A stretch of DNA of 64,000 bases, taken from Cephalopachus bancanus (lineage: Eukaryota; Chordata; Mammalia; Primates; Tarsiidae). Below are positions 1-10,225 of the stretch, piece by piece; position 1 is the first letter of the stretch, and each line of letters starts with the position of its first letter. The stretch covers positions 1-64,000 of the forward strand of contig JAPVLO010000381.1 in NCBI GenBank assembly GCA_027257055.1. Direction: 5' to 3'. The position numbers and the translations under genes are program-made. The notes under the pieces were generated by a model. That model was not told the origin of the DNA and did no database searches. It saw only the letters and a list, made by a program, of their open reading frames with translations.

Positions 1-850
1 GTCACATCGCGGCATAAGTTGCGCAGTGGTAATGCCAAGAGAGGGGCGCAACCAATTAATGTCACCTAACAACTTCTGGAAATCATTCAAGGTGGTTAAA
101 GAATCAGTTCTGATTTGGAGTTTCTGCATCCGGACTTTGCATCCATTTAAATTCTTCCAAGATATTCATAGGGAGCTGCCCGCTGCACCTTCTGCGGGGC
201 AATGATGAGACCAGCATTATGGAGAGAATTTTGTAATTTTAAAAATGTCTTCTGCAATTGCTCTTCATCAGGATGAGCAACAAGAATATCGTCCATGTAA
301 TGGATGATCGAAGACTTGGGGAAAAATGATCAGACAGGTTGCAAGGCTCTGGCCACAAAAGTCTGACATATGGTGGGGCTATTGGCCATGGCTTGAGGCA
401 GAACCTTCCACTGGAATCTTTGGGCCAGCTGTTGAAAATTAACAGCCGGCAATGAGAAAGCAAAGCGTTTTGGATCCTTGTGAAAAAGTGGAATCAGTAA
501 AAAAGCAAACTTTAAGATCAATAATAAAAAGAAAATAGTCATCTGGAATGGCTACAGGAGAGGGCAGACCAGGTTGCAGTGGTCCCATCATTTCCATAGA
601 ATGATTTACAGCCCCCAAGTCCTTCGTAAACGCCAATTTCCTGATTCTTTTCTTAATGACAAAGACAGGAGTATTCCAAAGACTGTTTGAATGCTCAACA
701 TGACCGGCCGCAAGCTGCTACTGAACAAGCGCGGTGGCCGCAGCAAGTTTTTCCTCTGCTGGAGAGTGGCCACTGCTCCACCCATGCAGGGTCATCAGAC
801 AACCAGGTGATAGGGTCTGTGCTCTCCTGATGGGGCTCAGAAGAAGCAGT
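1..850 (-). pseudogene. ERV class II pol remnant: reverse transcriptase
   Basis: The - strand translation contains the polymerase catalytic YMDD box (288-299) followed by ILVAHPDEEQL, and upstream LGAVN and PSPVAIP, typical of betaretroviral reverse transcriptase. Frames between about 300 and 700 are interrupted by stops and shifts, and the thumb, connection, RNase H and integrase parts lie beyond the left edge. It is non-functional. Confidence 0.85.
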
Positions 851-879
851 GGCCATAAGTGAAAAGCCTCAGGACGATC

Positions 880-1260
880 TAAGCCAAACCTCCCGTTTTT
901 TAGCGGCGAGGTTGTGGAGACTGCATTCCTTGATTAAATTTTCCCAGTCCTTGATTTGGGAGATAACCCTGATCAAACACCTGGGAAGTAACTTGAGGAC
1001 TGGGGCTATACAGCAAGACTCCCATTGCTTGGAGGACATCCCGGCCCCAAAGATTAAGTGGCCAAAAGGGGAGTGCATCGGGCTGAAAGACCCCCTCGTG
1101 ACCCTCCTCATCTTTCCATTTCCAAAGTTGACTGCTCTGTAGGGGAGATTTGGATGGGCCAATGCCTTGTAAGGAGCTCATAGCCTCTTGAAGAGGCCAA
1201 GGAGTTGGCCAGTGGGCTTGACTCATAACAGAAACATCAGCCCCAGTGTCCAGCAACCCT
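880..1260 (-). pseudogene. ERV class II protease remnant
   Basis: A retropepsin-like aspartic protease on the - strand. The catalytic box LDTGADVSVM is at about 1224-1253 (DTGA at 1239-1250). Further along, LNLWGRDVLQAMG (about 1016-1056) matches the conserved C-terminal Gly-Arg-Asp of betaretroviral proteases. This segment reads without a stop for about 110 residues, but the flanking dUTPase and pol frames are broken. Confidence 0.85.
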
Positions 1261-1269
1261 CGGAATGTT

Positions 1270-1720
1270 TCTCCTTCTGTCTGTAAAGAGTACTCAGGGC
1301 GTTTCCCTCCGGTAGCTTGTGCCCATAAGCGTGATCAGAGGAACCAAAAGCATTGGTTCCCTGAGTTTGGGGGGTCATTATTTGGCCACTTTTCTTTAAT
1401 GGGAGTAATACTAACTGGGCAATTCTCATCACCTGTTAGGTGATGATGTTCTGAGGAGCATTCCCCATGACCTTCATTTCTCCGGTATAATCTGAGTCTG
1501 TGACTCCAGGAAGGACTTGAAAACCTTGAAGAGAAAGACGGCTGCGTCCCAACAGCAGCCCCCCTGTTGTCAGGAAAGGGGCCATGTACCCCTGTTGGTA
1601 TTGCCTGAGGTCCCATCTCAGGAGTTAACATGAGGTGGGAGGAGGAACTGAGGGCCAGTCCAGCACTCCTGGGTGGCACGGTAGAGGCCGCTGACCCGCT
1701 GAGGGGGGAACTGGGCATGG
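1270..1720 (-). pseudogene. ERV class II dUTPase remnant
   Basis: The - strand shows dUTPase landmarks split over several frames: [17 protein letters not shown] near 1575-1630, a GV-D-DY-GE box near 1475-1510, and RIAQLVLLP near 1400-1430, just upstream of the protease. The frame changes near 1540 and again near 1440, with a stop between. An in-line dUTPase before the protease is a betaretroviral trait. Confidence 0.8.
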
Positions 1721-1724
1721 GTCA

Positions 1725-1843
1725 AGGAGGGTAAGCTGACATAGCCCCAATTGTTTGAGGGGCCCGGGGCTGGCCCCTCTGGAAGTTTCCCGACAGGGGA
1801 TTTCCATTTGCATCCATTTTAGAGCGGCATTCATTAGCCCGGT
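1725..1843 (-). pseudogene. ERV class II gag nucleocapsid, distal half (split by the nested ERV)
   Basis: On the - strand, directly left of the class I insertion, the sequence encodes the last Cys of a nucleocapsid zinc knuckle (ANEC, in 1827-1838) followed by a basic C-terminal tail. The proximal part of the same knuckle is about 4.4 kb away at 6202-6230. The five bases 1839-1843 (CCGGT) are the left copy of the insertion duplication. Confidence 0.85.
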
Positions 1844-2342
1844 TGAAGGGTGCAGGAAGCGACCAGAGGGGCGGCTCCCAAAATGGCGCTGACACACCAG
1901 ACAACAAAGGTCCTCGGTCCCAGCATCTGCGAGCACAATTCCCTGCGCACGCGAATTTCAAACCTTCCTGCTCGTAAATTTCAAACTTGCAAGCCTCCAA
2001 TCAGTAACCAGCTTTGTTATGCGTCCAATAGGACCATAACACGGCATTGGCCCCACCCTACTCCCATGCAGCTCCTCCCATAGGAACATAGCACGGCCCC
2101 TGTCAGGCTGATAAATACAGCCCTCTCCCCGCAACTCTCTCTCTCGGTCTCTCTTTCTCTCTCTCTCTGTCTCTCTCCCTCTCTGCAGCTCTCTCCCCAC
2201 CTCTCTCCCACTTCCCTCCTCTCTCTTACTCTCTCTCTCTTTCTTTTTTCCCATTACAGATCCCCTCTGAAACAGCCCCCTTTAAATAAATCTCTTGGTC
2301 CTGGCCGGGTGTGGAGTCATTACTGGTGCCGAACTTCTTTCA
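1844..2342 (+). repeat. 5' LTR of the class I ERV
   Basis: Starts TGAAGGGTGCAGG and ends ACTTCTTTCA. It is a near copy of 5690-6201. It has a TATA-like GATAAATACAG (about 2110), a long CT-rich stretch (2136-2250) and an AATAAA signal at about 2285. It differs from the 3' copy by many scattered substitutions and small indels, so the insertion is not recent. Confidence 0.93.
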
Positions 2343-2343
2343 T

Positions 2344-2362
2344 TGGTGCCGTGACTTAGATT
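2344..2362 (+). other. Primer binding site for tRNA-His (class I ERV)
   Basis: TGGTGCCGTGACTTAGATT begins one base after the LTR and matches the complement of the tRNA-His 3' end at 17 of 19 positions. A His primer site is the defining trait of the HERV-H/RTVL-H group. Confidence 0.9.
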
Positions 2363-3139
2363 GGGGTTCTCCCGCCCTGGTGCGGGTCTAACCCCTTAGG
2401 CGGGACCCCCGACCCGGCACCGGTAGCCGCTCCAGCCCTCCCGGACCTTCCCCACCGTTTTGAACGCCTGACCTGCATCCACCAGCGACCATTGGATAGG
2501 TGAGTTCCCCAGACACGGAAGCCTGAAACTTGCCCGGGATCACCGGGGGGAACTGGCCGTTGATCGTCTGGCAGCCCCTCCGGCCCCAGGGCAAGGGGGA
2601 ACACACCCCGCCTCGGCCTTCACAGCCACAGTGGACCCTGAAGGCTTCCTTTTCTCCCTTTCTCTCACCAAGCCACAGCTAAAGGTTCTTTCCTCCTCCT
2701 TATCTCTCTCACACCTTCCCGCGGCCGCTGGGCTGCAGCGGGCCCCAGGGGTCCCACATCTGCTAGCCCGCAGCGGATCTCGCCCAACACCCCCCCCAAG
2801 GAATCCCACGGCTGTCGGCCCACAGCGGACCCCAGGGGTCCCACGTCTGCTAGCCCACAGCGTATCTGTCAGGTAACAGGGAGCCTCGGAGGCTCCATAT
2901 TTCTTGCCCCACAGTAAGCCCTATTCGACTGGCAGGAATCTCGAACCCGCTCCCACCTGCCGTCTGGTCAAGTGCTTTCGGTCTGATTCAAAAATCCTCG
3001 CGCTAGGTGCCTTGACCCCCTTGGTTCTCCAGGAGGACCCTGGTTGTGCCAGACCCTGTGACGACAGGCTTTGCCACAGCCACACTTCTCGGACAGCCGA
3101 CTCTTCGAGGGACACCCTGTTTAGTCTACCTGTCTGATC
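2363..3139 (+). other. Untranslated leader of the class I ERV
   Basis: C-rich leader between the primer site and the gag start. It contains imperfect direct repeats: CCCAGGGGTCCCAC occurs at about 2744 and 2831, each followed by TGCTAGCCC, a segment of roughly 85 bases partly duplicated. No coding signal. Confidence 0.7.
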
Positions 3140-4616
3140 ATGGGAGGCTCATCATCCCTGCCGGCCGATTCCCCTCTTAAATGCCTTTTAAACAATCTCA
3201 CTATCCTTTCTCTGTCCCCTGATATTAAACCCAAATGCCTAATTCACCTCTGCACACAGGACTGGCCAACATACCCCTTAGACAACCAAAATCAGTGGCC
3301 CCCCCAGGGGTCCCTCAACCCTGATATTTTTCGGGACTTATATAATTTCTGTGAGCGTTCAAAACAGCAGGTAGAGATTCCCCATGTTCAGTCCCTTTCC
3401 CTCCTCCGTGAACATCCCCGCCTCTGCCTCAATTGCAATCCCTCTAATCTCTACCCTCCACTCATGCTAGCATCTGCCGCCTCTTCTACAACTTCTTCTT
3501 CTCCCACTGTTCTACGCACACTTCAGCCTCCTCTCCAAAACTCCCCTCCCCCCACTGCAGACACTGTAAGTCCCAGCTCCGCTACCTCCTCCATCTCAGA
3601 TTTCGACCCTGTGGACGACCCCCCTCCTTACAGGCAGCCTCAACAGTCTCAGGCTCCCCTGCCCCCACCCTCCTCTACTCCAGCAGCTCGATCCCTATAT
3701 CCTCCCCTTCTAATCGTTCCCCAGCGTAGCCCTCTGGTAACCCAAAACAAGGCCGCACCGGTCGTCCTAGCAGTTTACTAATATTGATTTAAACTCTATA
3801 AAGGGACAAACTCTTCTGGCTATATATTTTATCTCCCAGTCAGCACCAGGTATTAGGCGCAAATTCCAAAAATTAAAAAGGGCCCACAAACCCCTCAATT
3901 AGAGCTATTGGACACGGCCTCTAAAACCTTTAACAACCAAAAGGAGGAAAGAATACAGGACCACCAGCATAAGCAGTAAGCACTTCAGCTTTTATCTACC
4001 ACTTTAGCAGAAAAAGCCACCACGGATAATTTTCCATCCCAGATGGTCAATAGCAGAAGGGTTACACAGCCCCCTTCCCAGGTCTGTTTCTGATGCCGTC
4101 AAAATGGGCATATGGCCGCCGGGCTCGGTGGCTCAGCCTGTAATCCCGCGCCTTTGGGAGGCTGAGGTGAGTGGATTGCCTGAGCCCGCGGGTTCAAGAC
4201 CCGCCTGGGCAGCGAGACCTCATCTCTACAATAAATCAAAAAATCAGCCGGGCATGGTAGTGCATGCCTGTAATTCCAGCTACTTGGAAGGCTGAGGAGG
4301 AAGGATCGCCAGAGCCCAGCAGGTCGAGGTTGCGGTGGCCGGAAGCGGCCACTGCACTCCAGTCTGGGCGACAGAGTGAGACTCCAACTCAAAAAAAAAA
4401 AAAAAAAATTGGCATATGGCCAAAGACTGTCAAGCCCTGCCTACCAGCAAAACCCTGTCCCAAATGCAATCAGCATGGACATTGGGCTCATGATTGCCTT
4501 GTTCGCCTAGCCGGAGGAGAGCACATGGCCCAGAGGCTTGCTGCAATTAAGGGACACCAGGCATCTTACACGATCTCAAAAGGGGATCTCTTGGGCTTGC
4601 TCCAGTCAGATTGACT
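3140..4616 (+). pseudogene. Class I ERV gag remnant, broken and Alu-interrupted
   Basis: An open stretch of 213 codons starts at ATG 3140 with a Gly after Met (myristoylation-type MGG). It is matrix-like, then has a Ser/Pro-rich spacer carrying a PPPY late-domain motif (near 3624-3635). It stops at 3779. Beyond are decayed capsid sequence and two CCHC zinc knuckles. The first (4085-4117, continuing at 4422) has a stop in it and is split by an Alu. The second is intact in a different frame (CPKCNQHGHWAHDC, about 4456-4497). It is non-functional. Confidence 0.85.
4118..4410 (+). repeat. Alu in class I gag
   Basis: Full dimer with an 18-base A tail. Duplication GGCATATGGCC at 4107-4117 and 4411-4421, cutting the first gag zinc knuckle. 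It is the third layer of nesting here. Confidence 0.95.
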
Positions 4617-4930
4617 CACCCCTAACTTGGTAGCCACAATATCTTTGACCAAACTATTAAACCAACCGAGCCTAGGGTGGAAATATCAGTAGCTGGCAGG
4701 GTCATATCATTTGTTATTGATATAGGGGCTACATGCTCAGCTCTACTTAAATTTCCTGGTCCACTCCTTCCTTCACCCCTTTTGGTTGTGGGGGTACAGG
4801 GCATTATATCCAGGCCCCTCACTATGCCATTACTTCCATGTGTTCTGGGAAATAAAATATTTCACACTCTCTCCTTATTATGCCAATGTGTCCAGCTCCC
4901 TAATAGTTTCACGTTGGATCCTATCTAAGC
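4617..4930 (+). pseudogene. Class I ERV protease fragment
   Basis: After the gag stop, translation gives a retropepsin-like N-terminal part with VEISVAGRVISFVIDIGATC. The catalytic Asp-Thr/Ser-Gly-Ala box reads DIGA here, so the residue after the catalytic Asp is changed. The frame ends at about 4928, and most of the rest of pol is missing. Confidence 0.75.
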
Positions 4931-5390
4931 CCTTCCACTGCATATAAACTTATTGCTTTGGTTAAAACTCTAAGGTTAGGAAAAATGTAAAGAAAGTTGT
5001 TGGTGTAAGGTATGTTTTTAGTAAGAAAGGATAAAGAAAAGAGAAATAATTGTATAGGAAAGAATATTGTATGGTACATTTTTGTTCTATAATAGAATGG
5101 CTGGTTAAAGAAAGTATAGAACAAAAATAGAAGGTTTAAGCATGTCAAAAAATGGTATGAGCATGTCGAAAAATGGTATAAGTATGTCGAACATGGTAGG
5201 TGAAAGTTTGTGAAAAGAAGTAAAGAAATTCCGTAAACACTCGAGGCTACAAAAAAGGTTTAATTAGCCCTCCCCCCCACTGTCTTTGTTACAAAAGAGC
5301 GAGGTTTTTTCTTTTCAAAATAACCTGGACTTCACTCTCTAGCACATCAATTGTTATAAAAGTATATCAGCACTTAACTTTTCTTTTAGA
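4931..5390 (+). other. AT-rich non-coding segment of the class I ERV
   Basis: No retroviral coding is recognisable between the protease fragment and the tail. It includes three tandem copies of a 21-base unit at 5139-5159, 5160-5180 and 5181-5200 (core GCATGTCGAAAAATGGTAT). This stretch may mark the junction of the large internal deletion. Confidence 0.6.
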
Positions 5391-5689
5391 TATGCTCTCT
5401 TCCAGGTTTTCTGTCTACCTCCACAGTCTACTCCAAGACAGCTGGTTACTACCTCCCTCGGACGCACTGGAAGACTGGCCGGAACAAGTCGCTGTCCTAC
5501 ACTTACAAGGAACCTTCATGGAACTCTCACCTGCAGAAACCTACACCTTCAGCGCCTACCTTTGGGCCCTGCTCTGGCTGGTTCTGCACCCTTCCACCAC
5601 CTTACCCCCCACAACGCCCCCGACCAGCAGGAAGTAGCCTGAAAGAGTAACGACGCCTCTCCCCATAAAAAAAACAGAAAAGGCGGGAA
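5391..5689 (+). pseudogene. Class I ERV 3' tail and polypurine tract
   Basis: Contains a short open stretch (5392-5637, 81 codons) of unknown identity; an env tail is possible but I do not recognise one. The A/G-rich tract 5668-5689 directly before the 3' LTR is the expected polypurine tract for plus-strand priming. Confidence 0.55.
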
Positions 5690-6201
5690 TGAAGGGTGCA
5701 GGAAGCGACCAGAGGGGCGGCTCCCAAAATGGCGCCGACACACCAGACAACAAAGGCCCTCGTCCTGGCGTCTGTGAGCACAATTCCCCGTGCGCGCAAA
5801 TTTCAAACCTTCCCGCTGGCAAATTTCAAACATGCAAGCCTCCAATCAGTAGCCAGCTTTGTTATGCGTCCAATAGGACCATAACACGGCATTGGCCCCA
5901 CCCTACTCCCATGCAGCTCCTCCAATAGGAACATAGCATGGCCCCTTCCGGCCCCTGTGGGGGTGATAAATACAGCCCTGTCCCCCGCAACTCTCTCTCT
6001 TCTCTCTTTCTCTCTCTCTCTGTCGCTCTCTCCCTCTCTGCAGCTCTCTCCCTGCCTCTCTCCCACTTCCTTCCTCTCTCTTACTCTCTCTTTCTCTCTC
6101 TTTTCTTTTTTCCCGTTACAGATCCCCTCTGTAACAGCCACTTTAATAAATCACTTGGTCCTGCCGGGTGTGGAGTCATTACTGGCGCCAAACTTCTTTC
6201 A
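5690..6201 (+). repeat. 3' LTR of the class I ERV
   Basis: 512 bases, TGAAGGG...TTCTTTCA, aligned along its length with 1844-2342. Same TATA-like, CT-rich (5990-6110) and AATAAA (about 6144) elements. It is followed by CCAGT, the right duplication copy. Confidence 0.93.
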
Positions 6202-7600
6202 CCAGTGAACACCCTGCTTGCATCCTGGGTATATAAATGTAGGGCAGCCCCTTCTAGGGGGTGGTCCTGAATTGGGATTACGAGTTGGGCGTGCCCTGCC
6301 GAAAGGACCCATTTGCCCACGATTGAAGCAGGTGCCTCGGGTTCCTCCATTGCCAGAATTCATCACATTAAAAATTTTCTGGGGTGGAGTTCCTTGCAAG
6401 GCAGCAGCCATGGCCAGACCTTGCATGTAGGCAGGCCCAGTATCTGCACACAGGCGAATGCAATCTGACAAGTCCCCTGTCTTCTGATAGGGATGTATGG
6501 TTGCTTGGCAGCAGAATTACCATTCCATAGGCCAATTGTTTAACTAATAATGTCCCTGCCTCTCCATCTGCTACCAAGCGACCGACTGCTTGCAAAAGGT
6601 GGGATGCGCTGGGTTTGGTGGCTCAGTCTGTAATCCCATGCTTTGGGAGGCTGAGGTGAGTGGATTGCCTGAGCCCGCGGGTTCGAGACCCACCTGGGCA
6701 ACTTGGCGAGACCTCATCTCTACAATAAATCAAAAATGAGCCGGGTGTGGTAGCGCGCACCTGTAGTTCCAGCTACTTGTAAGGCTGAGGTGGAAGAATC
6801 GCCGGAGCCCAGCAGGTTGAGATTGTGGTGGCCGGGAGCAGCCACTGCACTCCGGTCTGGCCAACAGAGTGAGACTCCAACTCAAAAAAAAAAAAAAAGG
6901 CGGGAATGCAAAATCCTGATAAGGCTCATTAGGCCCTTGGCAAATTTTAGAAAGTTGTTCAGTTTTTGTGCCTGTGGAAGGTAGCCTGCACCATGCCCCA
7001 GAGGCTGCCCCACTAATTTGGCCACAAGCAGCCCAAGGTATTGAGTTTGCGACTCCTGAGAGGTGTATGCACCTTCACCAAGGAGCATATCCAAATTGAT
7101 AGTATCCAGATCCCCCCCTTGTTCCTTTCTGCTTGTTCCTGACATCTATCCCCAAAATCAGTTTTCCATGACAAATACTCACCCCTGGACAAGCATGCCT
7201 TTGCAATGATATGCCAGCCATTAGGTGTTAAACTCTCCTGGGAAATAGTCTCTAACACAGCCAGGGTAAACAGCACTGTAGCACCATATTGGGCTACCAC
7301 AGTCTTAAGAACTTTCCTAGTTTTTATAGAAAGTGTCTGGTACTCTCGAATTTCTTGATCTTGGTCATCATGCCAATGATGTTCACCGGATATACAAGAA
7401 ATCCCTCCAGTGATTCTCCCCTTATGAAGGCAGACTGCACCACTTTCTGCAAAGGTGACAGATGAACTTGACACTTTCACGCATTTGTGGCTCTAATCTG
7501 GACTGCTCCCGTGAAAAGGGAAGGGCCCTGTCTTGAATCAATGAGCAAGGCTTTAGTGGGAGCCAACTGAGGTGCCTTTGCGGGTGTTATGGGTGCCTTT
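6202..7600 (-). pseudogene. ERV class II gag: nucleocapsid (proximal) and capsid remnants
   Basis: The - strand translation gives capsid sequence (the major homology-like LTPNGWHIIAKACLSRGEYL near 7165-7225), then after an Alu at 6608-6894 the capsid end (CIRLCADTGPAYMQG near 6430-6465) and the start of the nucleocapsid. The first zinc knuckle is degraded (CFNRGQMGPF, lacking the second Cys and the His). The second is cut by the class I insertion at 6202. Stops and shifts are frequent. Confidence 0.85.
6608..6894 (+). repeat. Alu in class II gag capsid
   Basis: Full dimer with an A tail. Duplication AAAAGGTGGGATGC (about 6594-6607) and AAAAGGCGGGAATGC (6895-6909). Confidence 0.93.
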
Positions 7601-8290
7601 ACCCATGGAGGGTCCCCTTTTGGTGTGGGAGACACAGACATTTCCTCTTTTAAAGTGTGACATACTGGTGCCTCCTCTTTAGAAAGAACATTTCTTTGCC
7701 AACACTGTTAACAAATCCCTAAGCTAGGTAAAAACTTCAGGGGGAACAGAGGGGGCCTCCTAGAATGGAGAAATGGGAGGAACAGGGAGTGGAAGCTCAT
7801 TCAAGGAAGCCCGAGTATCCACGAAAATATTGTCATCGTGATACTGGGCAGCCTCTTCGTTCAGTTCCTCCTGAGAATTTTCAGGCAACAGTGCCTCCCT
7901 ATCCTTAGCTGACCCCAAAGCGGGCGCCAAAGAGGAGCACCACAGAGATGGAAGGATCACTCCGTTCTATGAAACTCATGAGAGGGGTCTAAGCAATCCC
8001 TAACTAAGTTCCACAAAGAAAAGGTATCTACTGGCATAGTTTCAGGACCTTGTGCTTGATAATAATTCTTCAAACAACCACCTACCTTTTTCCCAGCTAG
8101 TCAGAATAACCGTCCTGACCTCAGGAAACCAGGGACATACTTCTTCTACAAACTGCAAAAATCTATCTAATTGTCTATCTTCAACCTTAGTTCCTCTAGC
8201 TTTCCACATAGATTTTAACATCTGCACAGAGTGCGTTCCTTAGAATGTAAATGTCCCATGTTTTACTCCCAATGATTATTACTATGCCCT
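7601..8290 (-). pseudogene. ERV class II gag: matrix and spacer remnants
   Basis: The - strand 8042-8227 encodes a matrix-like segment (FLQFVEEVCPWFPE, then TSWEKG), as in betaretroviral matrix. The 7760-7960 segment is an acidic/proline-rich spacer (PPISPF) and 7500-7600 leads into capsid. The true gag start is probably near 8240-8290 but is not clear. The stretch 8290-8379 is a short leader before the primer binding site. Confidence 0.75.
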
Positions 8291-8379
8291 CAGTACATAC
8301 TCAATGAATCGCAATGCTGTAAAGAAAAGCCAGCCTCCACAAGGGTTCCTCTCCAGCCAATGCCGTCCCCAGTACTCAG

Positions 8380-8397
8380 GTCCCTGTTCGGGCGCCA
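8380..8397 (-). other. Primer binding site for tRNA-Lys (class II ERV)
   Basis: Reading the - strand, TGGCGCCCGAACAGGGAC is an exact match to the 18-base site complementary to the 3' end of tRNA-Lys(1,2/3 type), two bases from the end of the LTR. This fixes both the orientation and the class of the outer provirus. Confidence 0.95.
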
Positions 8398-8399
8398 CT

Positions 8400-8924
8400 T
8401 GTGGAGGTCCAGGCTCTGGAGAGCAGGGCCTGAGTTGGGGGGAGGGAATGAGAAAAGAAAGACAAAGAACATGGGATTGGGAGGACTCTCTCCTGCATAG
8501 GTAAGAGCCATTTTATTCTCACAGCATGCCCCTTATATAGGGCCAAACTACATAGACAGGAAATATCTTAATGCTAGCAACCGCAGGAAATAGGTTAATG
8601 CTCCAAGACTTTCTCGGCAAGATTACCATAGCACGAATGTGCATGTTATTAATGATTGAAAGAAAAACCACTGACATTTGTGTTTTCTAAAAACTCTACT
8701 AAGTAAAGTTATGATCAAGGCAGGCCACATCCGGACTACGCAGACTAGAGGTCACACTAACTGATTTCTAGCAAATCAACGCTCCCAGGGGCAAACATTC
8801 CTTCAAAGAAGGAAGTACTGGTTAGCTCCTGTTGGAGCCAGGCCAGGAACGCCAGGGCCTTGTCAAGCTTGTGTGTTTTGGGACATAAGGTCCTTGTCAG
8901 CTTATGTCCTTGTCTCCTTCATCA
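8400..8924 (-). repeat. 5' LTR of the class II ERV
   Basis: It starts TGTGGAGG at 8400, next to the primer binding site, and extends to about 8924 (the outer edge is uncertain by about 10 bases because the partner LTR is outside the window). On the - strand it has a TATA box (TATATAAGG, 8531-8539) and an AATAAA signal (8511-8517), in the normal order for U3 and R. Confidence 0.8.
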
Positions 8925-9141
8925 GGTTTCTCCATTTAATTATGATTTCATATTTAGAATGCTTGAATCTGTTTTGATCCTATATTACTACATGCTGTAT
9001 GTCACTTTCACATAATCTCTTTGTATGTTTTCTGTCATGACATAGCAAGAACTTTAAAAACATGGAAAGATTTGGACCCTTTGCTATCATGTGAAACAAA
9101 GAAAAAGGTATATGGATTATCTTTTTAATTTCTAAATTTTT
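8925..9141. other. No feature recognised
   Basis: AT-rich sequence between the class II LTR and the next Alu. Nothing supported. Confidence 0.5.
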
Positions 9142-9381
9142 GGCTGGGCTTGGTGGCTCAGCCTATAATCCCACACTTTGGGAGGCTGAGGTGAGTGGAT
9201 TGCCAGAGCCTGTGGGTTTGAGAGTCGCCTCGGCAACTTGGTGAGACCTCATCTACACAATAAATCAAAAAATTAGCCAGGCGTGGTAGCATGCGCCTGT
9301 AGTTCCAGCTATTTGGAAGGATCTCCGGAGCCCAGCAGGTTGAGGCACTGGGCGACAGAGTGAGACTCAAAAAAAAAAAAA
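9142..9381 (+). repeat. Alu, right arm shortened
   Basis: Duplication TCTAAATTTTT at 9131-9141 and 9382-9392. About 50 bases of the right arm are missing. Confidence 0.93.
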
Positions 9382-9392
9382 TCTAAATTTTT

Positions 9393-9658
9393 AATTTATA
9401 TTTTATCCATATTGTCTTAGGCTTCTTGTGATTTATTCTCTTGAGGTTTTAAAAACTCTTTCAAGTTGTCTTAACTCTTTTTGCTATTATAATCCTTGTT
9501 TAACTACTTTTATTCCCCTTGTTACTCTTTGTTTTCTTATTTTTTTGCTTTATGTAATCATATTTAATGTAATTTATAGTCATATTTTCTTAATTCATTC
9601 ACATTTAAAAATGAATTTTTAAGGTTATGAACTTTCCTTTGAGTATGTGTCTAGTTCA
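9393..9658. other. AT-rich unique sequence
   Basis: T-rich; its 64-codon open frame has no recognisable identity. Possibly an old LINE remnant. Confidence 0.3.
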
Positions 9659-9671
9659 TTGTCCTATGTTT

Positions 9672-9964
9672 GTTTTTGTTTTTTTTTTTTTTGAGTTGGA
9701 GTCTCACTTGATCGCCCAGACTAGAGTGCAGCGGCCGCTCCCGGCCACCGCAGCCTCGACCTGCTGGGCTCCGGCGATCCTTCCACCTCAGCCTTCCAAG
9801 TAGCTGGAATTACAGGCATGCACTACAATGCCTGGCTGATTTTTTGATTTATTGTAGAGATGAGGTCTCGCTGCCCAGGTGGGTCTCGAACCCACGGGCT
9901 CAGGTAATCCACTCACCTCAGCCTCCCAAAGGCGCGATTACAGGCTGAGCCACCGAGCCCAGCT
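9672..9964 (-). repeat. Alu, CpG-rich young type
   Basis: Duplication TTGTCCTATGTTT at 9659-9671 and 9965-9977, perfect. CpGs in the right arm are retained. Confidence 0.95.
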
Positions 9965-10004
9965 TTGTCCTATGTTTTATATTCAGTGTCCTCAGCACTG
10001 TTGG

Positions 10005-10225
10005 CATCCAGATTCGGAGTTGGCAAATGGTGGCCAGGAATCAAATGACATCCATCCACTGCCTGCTTGGCAAATAAAATTATATAGTAACACGGGAAAG
10101 CCCATCTTTTATCTGTTGGCTTTGATTGTTTTCATGCTGTAATGGCAGAGTTGTGTAGTCAAAATATATATCAAACAGCCCTCAAAGTCTAAACTATTTA
10201 CTACCTACTCCTTTACAGCAGGGTA
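10005..10225 (-). repeat. MER5A-type hAT-Charlie DNA transposon fossil
   Basis: Key segments match the reverse of the MER5A consensus as I know it: ACTGCCTGCTTGGCAAATAA, TGTAATGGCAGAGTTG, and CTATTTACTACCTACTCC then TTTACAG. Pre-primate age and non-autonomous. Confidence 0.75.

Larger units (their letters stand above)
1844..6201 (+). mobile_element. Class I (gammaretrovirus-like, HERV-H-like) ERV, internally deleted, nested in the class II ERV
   Basis: A two-LTR element of 4358 bases with tRNA-His primer binding site, leader, broken gag, a protease fragment, a short unassigned tail and polypurine tract. Most of pol and env is absent. The ends are TG...CA and the flanks are CCGGT (1839-1843) and CCAGT (6202-6206), a 5-bp duplication with one substitution. 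It inserted in the orientation opposite to the host provirus. An Alu later entered its gag. Confidence 0.93.
1..8924 (-). mobile_element. Betaretrovirus-like (class II, HERV-K-like) provirus, broken
   Basis: An endogenous retrovirus on the - strand, 5' end at the right. From right to left it has an LTR (8400-8924), a tRNA-Lys primer binding site (8380-8397), gag matrix, capsid and nucleocapsid fragments, dUTPase, protease and reverse transcriptase, and it leaves the window at position 1. Gene order, an in-line dUTPase before the protease, and the Lys primer site are class II (beta) traits. Every frame carries stops or shifts. It is interrupted at 1844-6206 by a class I ERV plus one copy of the duplication, and at 6608-6894 by an Alu. 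The 3' LTR lies outside the window. Confidence 0.9.

Noticed and set aside
2017..2254. Arg/Glu-rich open frames over the class I LTR (also near 5803-6141)
   Set aside because: They translate the CT-rich microsatellite-like stretch of the LTR on the opposite strand.
5137..5200. Short regular repeats considered as a CRISPR-like array
   Set aside because: Units are directly adjacent with no spacers, and the genome is a primate.
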